64,000 nt of DNA from Cephalotus follicularis. Taxonomy: Eukaryota > Streptophyta > Magnoliopsida > Oxalidales > Cephalotaceae. Positions 21,907-31,699 of the stretch are shown in pieces. The stretch's first letter is position 1. Every line of letters starts with the position of its first letter. The stretch lies in contig BDDD01000421.1 in the NCBI GenBank assembly GCA_001972305.1, positions 317,729-381,728 of the forward strand, given 5' to 3'. Both the position numbers and the translations under genes were made by a program. The notes below the pieces were generated by a model. The model was not told where the DNA came from, ran no database searches, and saw only the letters and a program-made list of their open reading frames with translations.

Positions 21907-22176
21907 AGTCCATATCTTGATTGCTTTGTCGTAATCCTTATTAATGATATCCTAGTGCACTTAAAGATAATGAAAGAGTATGGAGAACATCTATACTTGG
22001 CATTGCAAACTCTTAGGGATTGTCGGCTATATGCCAAGATCCGTGAATGAAAACTCTGATTGTCAAAGGTGCCTTTCTGGGACATATCATATCCGATGCC
22101 GGATTGTCAAGTGGATCCTCCAAAGATTGAAGCGGTTAAAGCCTGGAAACGGCCAATGAATGTGACGGAGATCCGA
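21907..22176 (+). pseudogene. pol: Gypsy-3 pol: RT C-terminal part
   Basis: This continues the RT after the solo [21 protein letters not shown], then [13 protein letters not shown] and, after a shift, DPPKIEAVKAWKRPMNVTEIR. The second catalytic motif is INDI where IDDI is usual. Stops occur. The frame stops at a foreign patch at 22177 and resumes at 22617. Confidence 0.84.
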
Positions 22177-22616
22177 GGGCCGATGCGTCTATGGTGTCGC
22201 ATGTGGCTCTCCTATGGTAACGTCCGAGCATGCTATGCCATGCCAAGCTCTCCACTGGCAACGATAAACATAGCAACTATGCGCCAGTATGCACCGAGCG
22301 TTCCTCTGCCATACGTGCCGAGCCTATGTCCCGAGCTCTAATTCAGGCATCCGAGGACACAATGGTGTAGTACATCGTAGCTCCCTTGCATAGGAACTCT
22401 CATATGCTACAAATGGCGTATAAAGCCGAGGATGAACACCCAGTGTCCTAAACATAGCATAGTATCGAGCACTGTCCAGAGTTCTGCTAGGTATGCCAAG
22501 CGCTTCACATTGTGAGCATACAGCACTGAGATTTCCTCTGGCAACTACGAATTCCCCCTACTATGCATGCTATAATCCTGAATATTGCCTTGCATGTATG
22601 CCCAATAATGTGAATA
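22177..22616. other. 440-bp LTR-like patch inserted in Gypsy-3 pol
   Basis: The pol frame is exact on both sides: VTEIR before and SFLGVAECYLRFVEGFS after. The patch is rich in ccgagc, ctctgccata and ctctggcaac blocks, like the GC-rich part of the Gypsy-3 LTR (about 16400-16660). No TSD or terminal repeat was found. Confidence 0.7.
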
Positions 22617-23575
22617 AGCTTCCTTGGCGTAGCAGAATGCTACCTTCGTTTTGTTGAAGGATTTTCGCGCACAACTACTCCTCTGACTCGATTGACGCAG
22701 AAAAATGTAGCTTTTGAATGGAATGGACAATGTGAACGGAGCATCCAGGAGCTCGAACATCGTTTGACTTCTGTGCCTATCTTGGCTTCACCGGAAGGCA
22801 GTAAAGGTTTTGTGATGTATATAGTGATGCATCAGGCAGTGGCTTGAGTTGTGTCTTGATAATGTTGTGAAAGATGTACTAAGTCGCCAGTTAGCCTGCT
22901 TAATATTTTCTCGTATACAGGTACGTCAATGTTATTGGAAAACTCAATGTACGGATGGAATACTGCTTAAGGCTACAATGAATGATCAAGGTGAATGGAA
23001 ATGTGTTTCTGGATTCCTGGTGATGAATTAATAAAATCCTGAGGCAGAGTTTGTATACTTTATAGAATTAAAGGATGAACTGTTGCCATACGCTCACTGC
23101 TCCAAATTTTCGGTGCATCTAACGATTAGCAAGATGTACTGGGATTTGAAGCCTATTTTAGTGAATGATATGAAGAAAGAGCAGGCACCGTCACCATGGG
23201 CTTGCCTTGCCCCTCAATTTACGGGATTGATGCCTACCTAGGAAGCAAAAGTGTATACCATGAATCAGAGTAGTACAATGGGAAGCGTCTTGGTTTACAA
23301 AGAACAACGACTAACCTGAATGTTACATGAAATATTGTTGATCGCTTCTCTAAAAGTGCTCTTCTCCTTGTGATAAAAAACCATATACTCTCTTGAACGG
23401 ATAGCAGCCTTGTACATTGCAGAGAATGTAAGGCTTCACGGAGTGCCGATCCATGTAATGTCTGATAGGGACCCTCGTATTATGTCCCAATTCTGAGAAA
23501 ATTTCAAACAACTCTTGGTACTCGACAGTGTTCCAACACTGTATTCCATCTCCAGGCCGATAATCAGTCTAAAAG
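22617..23575 (+). pseudogene. pol: Gypsy-3 pol: RNase H and integrase remnants
   Basis: Reading across frames gives the RT connection ([20 protein letters not shown]) and an RNase H start (SPEGSKGFVMYSDASGSGL). A jump near 22860 to the RNase H end (NVVKDVLSR) implies that most of RNase H was deleted. Integrase pieces follow, including LHGVPIHVMSDRD near 23430-23470 and a PQADNQS-like block near 23555. Stops are frequent. Confidence 0.75.
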
Positions 23576-24285
23576 AACCCCATTTTATTAGTTCAAACTG
23601 GGTGAACGGAGTCTTTTGGGACCAAAGTTGGTGCCAAAAACTATAAAAAAAGGCTGAATAATTAAGAAAAATACTGTTACCGATGCAAAATAGAGCAGAG
23701 AAGTTATGCAGACTACAGCATAAGGAAACTGGAAAGTACAATGGAAGACCAGGAAGGCCGAGAAATTCCTTATTGGCCTCCGATTTGATATCGGGCTGTG
23801 AAACGAAAGCATGATAATGGAAACGGTGGGCGAAATTGATGGTATTTTTGGGAATGAATCGATAACGGACCCACATCTTTTGGGAATCAATAAATGGATT
23901 TAATGTATTGTATTGATGAAATGATAATGGAAAGTGACGGAATTGTTGTGAATCATATGGTTATGGGCCGAATGGCCCTGCATATGAGACGAATGATTGA
24001 AGAATGTACTGTTATAAAGCGTATAGCCCAGGGATTGTACTGTTACTGAATCGTATGTCTGGATGATGTGCGTGGTTAACTATCTATGTATGCTGATGCG
24101 GGACAGTATACATATTTTGTTAGCCTCTAGACGATCACCAGAAGGATGAATTAACATGATACTGGTGTATCATTAATGTTACGGTAATGCCATGGAAGTG
24201 TATAAGTGCAACGGAAGCGTAGAAATGACATGTGGGTGATGTATCCTCACCTGCTTTTCCTTAGAATCTCGGGACGAGATTCATC
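23576..24285 (+). other. Gypsy-3 3' non-coding region
   Basis: No conserved domain is seen. A 10-bp stem-loop at 24085-24114 carries the loop gatgcgggac, resembling two leader hairpins. The end has the usual gypsy sequence around tctcgggacgagatt before the purine tract. Confidence 0.6.
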
Positions 24286-24299
24286 TAGGGGGGGAGGAT
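24286..24299 (+). promoter_or_regulatory. Gypsy-3 polypurine tract
   Basis: The run agggggggaggat lies directly before the right LTR start tgtaatac. Confidence 0.88.
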
Positions 24300-27200
24300 T
24301 GTAATACTTGGAATTTTATAAATAATTGAGGTGTGGAAATTAGGCTCAAAACGTGATACTGTTATTGGACTAGAAATTGAGTTAATGAATAAATGACATT
24401 TTGGACCGAAATGTGATAGATGAATGAATGGAGCCTTGAGCCAAATCTGGTCCAAGGGAAAGGAAGGAGAATTTGGGCTTGGAAATATTATTATGCTATT
24501 GGGCTTAATAGCGTTAATATTGGGCTAAATTGAATAAAGGGAGAATTGGAGAATTTGGCTGATTCTAACCAGTCCTCAGCCCAATCCAGTGAATGAATGG
24601 TAAGATAGCTCCAGGGAATTCTAGAGAATTCCACTGGTAGCTATAAATAGAGAAGTGGTGAGTGTAGGAGGGACTATTGGCATTTCGGGAGAGAAAGCGA
24701 CAAGGAGAAGTTGTAACAGTGAGCAAAGGAAGGAAGGCAAAGGAGGAATCAGTGGTCGAAGAGAGCTCACCATTTCCAGGTAGGATTCTACTCCCTACTC
24801 AGTGATCTATTTTTATGCGTATGTGATTGCTCTGGCTAGATTTAGGAAATGGCAGAGATAGAATGGTTGCAAAGTGTTTAGTGGCCCCTTTCATTTAAAT
24901 CATCTCCATGTGCCGAGTACAACTTTTGCATGCAAAATAACATTCCCAGCGCATGTATGCAGAGTGAGGCTTTAAGCATACTGAATAGTGCCTTAAGTGC
25001 ACTGTGCATGTGCCTAACTATACATCCGGAGCAGTGCTCCATGCACCCGTGCATACCGCACAGTGCGCACCCATATTCTCTCCTCTAGCTGCGTACTGAG
25101 CTCTTCAATGGCATGCGCTATATACTGTGAGAAGGGGAGGCACTGTCCACTGTTCATATGCAATTCGACCGTGTAAGGCGCCATAACACACGCCTGGGAA
25201 GAGCACCCGAGCTGCCATGGTGTGCGGAGGAGCCCCATACCCAAGCTGCCATGGTGCCGAGGAGCATCGTACCAGGGAAGTATCGTGCCGATGAGGCATT
25301 GTACCAAGCAACCATCTGCAGCCTAGCGTGGAGTATGCAAAGCGTCATCACGCGTGCACACTGGGCATGCCAAGTTAGTGCCCATGCTTAGTTTGCATGC
25401 GCTAATATGCCGAGGGTGCATGAGCAGTGTGTTCTCGTCCTGTTATGCGCACAGAGATGCCATGCTCTCTAGTAGCCGAGCTCATTTCTGGGAGCATCCA
25501 AGTATGCAACGGCGCCAGTCCTCTGCATGCATCTTAAGTGTGAAAGATGGTGTGCGTTGCCAAGCTCTCCACTGCCTGAGCTGTTATGGTGTCCAGGAAC
25601 AATGGCGCCGAGCAGTGATGTCTGAGGTGCGGAGCTCTCCATCCCAAGCAGTGCACCAGTGCTGCTGAGCACACTACACCCATGCGTCCCAAGCATGGTG
25701 CCGATCCTCTGCTAGGCGTCCGAGGAGCCATCATGGTCTCCTCTTCCATACGCTGAGCTCCCCTCCAGTGTGCGCCGAGCTCCCATACCCAAGCTACCAT
25801 GGTGCCGAACTCACCTGTCGAGCTGCCATGGTGCCGAGGAGCTTAAGAGTCGGGATCCTCTGGCTATACCCGAGCATGCGTCTTGTGAGCGTCCGAGCAC
25901 GATGGGTTCCCGACCTGGTCCTCTGCATGCATCCTGTGCATGTGGAGCTTGATAGCCGAGCTCTCTATTGATACGCGTTGAGCGTTCCTCTGCTACGCAC
26001 GTCATCCTTTTCCAGGTATGCATCGCACATGAGTTCTCCTCTGCCACACTTGGTACAACGCCGAGGGTGGACCGCCATGCATCTTGAGCACGCAGGAGCA
26101 GGTGCCGAGCTTCCCCCACAGCGTGAGTGTGCATATAGAGCATACAGGGGCAGTGCCTGAGCTGTCCTCTGCCATACCTGCATCGCCCTCTGCATGGTGC
26201 CCTAAGATGCATACATCTGAAACTCCCCTCTGCCATGGATGACGACTAAGCCCTCCTGTGCATGCGCTGGGCAGCGCCCACGAGCGTGCATGGACGCCTT
26301 ATGTAATGGTTAAGTGATTTTAGAAAGGCTTTTGTATATAAACTGGGGATGGCTGCAGGAATGAATTAAATAATATAAGTGGGTGATAAGTGCAATGGAG
26401 TAATGTTATAATATGTGATAAGTGCAGATTTTGATAAGTGCAATGAATAGAATATTAATGAATGAATAAAGAATGAGTGTAAGTGTAATGAATATAAATG
26501 AAAGGAAGATGTTAGTGTTATTAGTTGAAGAGATTGATAAATGTAATGGATGTAGTATAGTATAAAAAGGCAGACCTCATAATAAATGGAAATGTAATGT
26601 TACTGTATTGATAATGTACTGTTAATGTAGTGTCAATGTACTGTACTGTGCCTGATCACCAATTGAGATGAGCTGAATGATCACCGATTGAGATGAGCCG
26701 TCAGATCACCGATTGAGATGTGCCTACGGGATCACCGAGATAGCCCAATGGATCACCGACCGAGATGAGCCGTCGGATCACCAACTGAGATGAGCCGACT
26801 GATCACCGACCGAGATGAGCCACACTGACTGTTACTGTTAATGTTATAATTATTGTATAGCGTACTGAATGACTGTTACTGACACTATATAATGTTTATG
26901 TTCCTCTCCTCTGCCTTTAACGCCTAGAGCGCGTACATTGCTCTTCCTCAAGCCGAGGAATTCGAGGAACCGGTCTGCCTAAAATATAATGTTGCTTTCC
27001 ATCCCGGCTTCCCTGCCTTGACGTCTGGAGTATGTTATCGCTCCTCCTTAAGCAGGGGATGCCGAGGAAGGATTTATAATGATGGAATGATTGTACTGAA
27101 TGAACCGTACCGTTATCGACTGCCATTGACTCTTTATCGATTGGATTGTATTGATATACTGCATCTCTCATTTGTATTGCATATGCTTGCTACATCTGCA

Positions 27201-27591
27201 TTTCACAATGCGTGGTGGTAGTTCCTACACGATCAGTGGTTGCTGACCCATTGCATTTTAAGGTAATGGGTCAGGTACAGGTGGAGCTTCGCAAGCAAGC
27301 TGAGGGTTGAAGCCTTGGGTGAGTCTTCTCCCTCTCATTGCAGTTCGACGACCCACAAAGTATAGTGATGACTTATTGTATGACCTGCCGGCTTGTGGCA
27401 GAGCTTTATTTATGATTGTATTGTATAACATTGGGTTTTATCCACGAAAGTAATTGTTTTATTGGAATAATCCGCGTGTATTATTATATTGTTTAAATGT
27501 TTTTAATTTCCGCTGAAAATTGGATAATGAATGATACTGTTAGTAGCGCGTCAAACCTTGAGGGTTGACCCTTGGGGTTTGGGGCATTACA
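24300..27591 (+). repeat. Gypsy-3 3' LTR (3292 bp)
   Basis: It pairs with 14460-18023 but lacks about 265 bp of the GC-rich array. It has a cleaner TATA box, tataaata at 24642-24649. The 24-bp array is at 26652-26821. The right flank catac (27592-27596) is the TSD. Confidence 0.93.
24642..24649 (+). promoter_or_regulatory. LTR TATA box, Gypsy-3
   Basis: The motif ctataaatag is the best promoter candidate in this LTR. The left LTR has the mutated form ctttaaatag at 14801-14810. Confidence 0.6.
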
Positions 27592-27596
27592 CATAC

Positions 27597-28570
27597 TGTA
27601 TGTGTTGTAAGACGATTGTTAGTGAGAGTGAAAAATAAATCCATGCTTTGTCACTGTGTGTGAGTCACTTGAATCATTTTTTATATGATTCTATTTGTGC
27701 CCTTATTGACTATAAACTATGTCAAGAAGAGGAGACCCACTGATGCTACTTTAGTATGTACCCTATGATCATGCTAAATACGATTTCATGAGACATGTCT
27801 AGGGAAGCAGTTGAGTTAAATTTTATTGACATGAGTATTTTGGGAAGAAAGTTCGATAATACATTATATTGTGTAACTCATAGCTTAGGCGACTGTTTCG
27901 AATTTAGTTCCTGATACAAGTCATGAGAACATGATATATTATAGGGGTATGGCATTGTTCATTATATGAGGGATTGAAAATGCTATGTCTGATGTAGTTG
28001 ATTTTTATAGGGCATAAACGAGATATTTTTGTTTAGTAATATGTTGTGTTAGTTTTGTGATGACTTAATACAACATTCGTATGATGTGTTCTGCTCGTGA
28101 GGTCGCATGTTCCATTTCCTGTATGAAGAGTTAGGGAGTTTTGAGAATTTGATTGGAGAGATTCTTTATGCCATGTGAGCGAGTGAGAGCTGTTAGTATA
28201 TGAGTTAGGTTTGACCCGAACTGTAACCCATGAACTACCCACATGAAATGGGTAGTTTTTATATTATAACTCCCAAGCAGTTTTCTTTTATTTTTAAAAA
28301 CTTTAAAACTGCTCCTTAAAAAAAACGGATGAGATAATGGGGTTATATATGAAATACGGTTTCTATAGAAGAGACGTTCTTTGGAGAACAATATATGCTC
28401 TCTTCCTCTCAACTCTCAATCTCATTCTCCTCTCTATCTCTAGAAACATCACCCACTATTTCTAGGATTTGTGAACGCGAATTGAATTAGAGAAACTCTA
28501 GTAGTAACTTCATGGATTAAAAACAAGAAATTTTTTAAGTTTATAATTTCAAATCATCTGTAAGTATCCT
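27597..28570 (+). other. Older copia 3' flank or LTR remnant
   Basis: This continues the sequence broken by Gypsy-3. It is non-coding. A strong hairpin (aactaccca / tgggtagtt, 28233-28257) is followed by TTTTT. The part at 28380-28500 is CT-rich and resembles a copia LTR transcript start, but no partner LTR is available to prove it. Confidence 0.4.
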
Positions 28571-29454
28571 AGATTTTTATTTTTAGGGTTATATTATTTT
28601 AACATGGGTAAATTAAAAAAATAAAACCTAGAGATTTTAGCTGGTTATATTCTAGGGATGACAATTTTCCACGTCCCCGCATTCCCAGTTAAAAGTGGGG
28701 TCGGGGTAGGGACAAAAATTTGGCACGTTGGCGGGGACGGGGCAGGGGCAAAGTCTGTCTTCTCCCTGCCTGCCCCCGCCCAGTTTCAATATATATCAAA
28801 ATTTATTACTATGGCGATTTGAACTCAAGACCTCATACAATTAACTAACATATACAAACACCAAACTAATAGCTTCTTATTTTTAAAACTCACATACTAT
28901 TATACTTAAAGTTTATATATATGTGTGCGTGTTATATTTTTATACGCGTACATACATACATAAATATATATATTACAAAAAACATTAGATAGATATAATA
29001 ATAATATAATTATGTTATGAGAGTTCTTTATGATTAATTGATATACCGTTGAATATAATCATAAATATAACCTGCATGGTCTCATACCATAGCTATCATT
29101 ATTTTTGAACACCAATTTATATAAATTATGAACACCAATTTTCAAATGAATAAAAATATAACTTTTTCATCTAGATATAAAAATTTTAATTTTATATGAT
29201 TTTCTTATATTATGTAAAAAGGTATATTAATGTAGCAAATACATATAAATATCATATTGATTTGAAAATTAGTCGGTAGTCCATAATAAAATATAAAACT
29301 GATCGATTGATTTATAAAATATCAATCATAAGTACAATATGAGGCGAATGAGTACAAACACCTAACTTAGATGCTATGTAAAACATAATTTTCAAGTCTC
29401 CCTATAATTTTTTTCTCTCTCTCTTTATATATATATATAAAAGGTTTTTTTTTT
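28571..29454. other. AT-rich stretch without genes
   Basis: This is AT-rich filler with one GC-rich block at 28660-28780 made of ggggcagggg / gggacgggg strings. (TA)n and catacata microsatellites lie near 28910-28975. No open reading frame with a domain was found. Confidence 0.5.
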
Positions 29455-29826
29455 GTATATACTTGACAAGTAAGTAAGGCCAACTAACTTATCACCTCTA
29501 TACTACATTTATAATTTATATTTTATAAATTTGACCGTTGGATTTGATATTCTACTATATAAATCATGTATATCAATTTTCAAGTCAGTCAGATATCTAT
29601 AGATATTTAATCTAATAAACTATTTTTTTTACCATAAATGAAAAATCATATAACCGTTCAAATTTTTATGCATTAACGAAATAGTTAGATAACGAATTGA
29701 CTTAAAATTTGACGCGCATAATATATTCACTAATAACTTCAAATTCAACGGTTTGATTTGTAAAGTATTAATCATAAGTCCAATTTGAAGGTGACAAGTA
29801 AGTAATCCCTACTTGTCAAGTATATA
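29455..29826. mobile_element. MITE-like inverted-repeat element
   Basis: The left end tatatacttgacaagta and the right end tacttgtcaagtatata are inverted copies. Similarity continues inward through aaatttgaccgttggattt on the left against aaattcaacggtttgattt on the right. It is about 370 bp and non-coding. A clear TSD was not identified. Confidence 0.7.
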
Positions 29827-29893
29827 TATAATTGTGTTGAAAAAATGTGTCTGTAGTATTTTATAGTAAAAATACTATAAAATATTATTTGAA

Positions 29894-30584
29894 GGCTCCG
29901 TTTGTTTGGAGGAAAATATTTTCCTGAAAAATATTTTCCTCATTTTCCTGTGTTTGGTAACATTTAGAAAATAATTTCACGGAAAATATTTTCCAGTTAA
30001 CGGAAAATCTTAATATAAATATAGGAAAATGTTTTCCTTGAAAAAAAAGTGGAAAACATTTTCCACTCCCTTCTTTCTCTCTCTTTGTTTATCTCTCTCC
30101 CCCTCTCTCTCTCTCCTTTTCTCTCCCTCTCTCTCTCCCTCCATTACATTTAGACTCTATATGTATTTAGATATAATACTTTTAATTTTGTGAAATATAT
30201 TTGCTATATTTTTAAATATATATATGTTAATGGAGAAAAAATGTTTTTTTAAGGAAAATATTTTCCATATTGTGTTTCAAACAATAGAAAATATATTTTG
30301 GATTATACACAAAACACTGAAAAATAAATATTTTCCTCAAGAAAATATTTTCCAGAGTGTATTCCAAACAATGGAAAATATTTTCTGGATTGTACACCAA
30401 ACACAAGAAAATAAAAAATTTTCTAAGAAAATATTTTCCAATGAAGATATTTTCCTCTGGAAGATATTTTCCGTGAAACAAACGGAACCTAAGTAATAAA
30501 AAATATTTTCTGGATTGTAGAAAAAAAATTTTCCAATGAAAATTTTTTCCTCCGGAAGATATTTTCCGTGAAACAAACGGAGCC
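29894..30584. mobile_element. Foldback/MITE element with GGCTCCGTTTGTTT ends
   Basis: The termini ggctccgtttgttt and aaacaaacggagcc are perfect inverts. The interior is full of the self-complementary ggaaaatattttcc, on both sides of a CT-rich run at 30068-30143. A second inner copy of the right end lies at 30463-30488, so the right arm was duplicated in tandem (about 93 bp). ORFs at 30224-30496 and on the - strand are artefacts of these repeats. A TSD is not certain. Confidence 0.78.
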
Positions 30585-31694
30585 TAAACAACCGATTTAG
30601 ATACAGTGAACCAATTACATTTGGCTACGAATCTGTATACTGATATTGGTATTACATTAACGACTACATTTGGGTAACTAAGAGAATCAAGTTACAAGAC
30701 AGACAGAGGCAATGGCAAGTAGTCCGGTAATAATCGGAGGTCACACTCACTTGCTGGCTTGGTTGAAGGGTGAAGGGTCCTCAAGACCAACACCAACAAT
30801 CGCTACAATAAAGCCAACGAAAGGGAAAAAAAAAGGCAATAGGAGTAGTATCATCTCTGGTGGAAGCGAGATCCATAAAAACAAGACACAGAGATAAAGA
30901 CAATGATGGATCCTTGGCGGTTATGCAAATCTTAGGAGATCAAACTGATGAGTTACAGGTTGAGGCAAGAGCTTTGGCACATGCTGCTAATGCCCCAACA
31001 TCTAATCCATAACTTATTTGTGTTTGGGATAGAAGTTGGAGCAGACGAGAGAAGAGAGGGAAAGTAAAGAAAGAGATAATTATGACAGATAAAAATTTTT
31101 GGATCAGAGTTGTGAGGGTTTTTTTAAGAGGGTTTGACAGATAAATGGACGTCAGGGGACTAAATTAAAAAACAAAGGGCTCTTAGTTTTTTATATGCAG
31201 TTTTTAATTAAAAATTGTATAAATATGGTGGATATATATATATGATATACTAAAAATAGTTTGTGTTTGATAGTTTTAAGGATTGTTTATTTATATCTGT
31301 ACTAATGATTTTTATCAGATGAGATGATGATGTAGTTTGTGGTGTTATAATTGATTTATTCAACGAATAATGATATTCTTGTTATTTTTTAAAAAATCTT
31401 TCTTTGACTAACAGATTGATTATTTTTATTGGATGACCTAAAAACGCGAGAGAGGTATTTATATTTTTAGGATATGCGGAGAGGTATTTAGGGTTAACAC
31501 AAAAGGTAATTGTATTTATCACTTAACCAAAGGTGGATAATTTTAAATCCAAATTGTAAATTAAATTCAAATTATAAATAAATTTAATATTTCCACCATA
31601 ATTAGTACGTTAATTAAAAAGGGTTTAAAACCATTGTTTGTTAAACATATTCATATGTTTATTCTCATGTATGAGAAAACAATAATTAAGGGAA
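30585..31694. other. Region without a recognised gene
   Basis: A 61-residue ORF at 30712-30897 (MASSPVIIGGHTHLLAWLKG...) and a following short frame near 30901-31011 (VMQILGDQTDELQVEARA, ending at a stop) hint at a decayed gene or capture. I do not recognise the family. The rest, to the Gypsy-1 TSD at 31695, is AT-rich non-coding DNA. Confidence 0.35.
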
Positions 31695-31699
31695 TATAC

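Larger units (their letters stand above)
14460..27591 (+). mobile_element. Gypsy-3: decayed Ty3/gypsy element with very long LTRs
   Basis: LTRs at 14460-18023 and 24300-27591 both start TGTAATACTTGG and end in TTACA. They are flanked by a perfect TSD, catac (14455-14459 and 27592-27596). A primer-binding site follows the left LTR and a purine tract precedes the right one. The internal region holds broken gypsy pol on the + strand, a solo LTR insertion (19489-21906) and a 440-bp LTR-like patch (22177-22616). Confidence 0.94.

Noticed and set aside
28233-28262. Bacterial-type intrinsic terminator
   Set aside because: Shape fits, but the context is plant nuclear retrotransposon DNA with no bacterial gene nearby.
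28660-28780. GC-rich ggggcgggg block as a hAT element end
   Set aside because: Similar blocks occur at some plant hAT-like ends, but no matching inverted end or TSD was found nearby.
30224-30591. Small protein ORFs rich in NIF and FQT repeats
   Set aside because: They are translations of GGAAAATATTTTCC repeats in the foldback element and occur on both strands.
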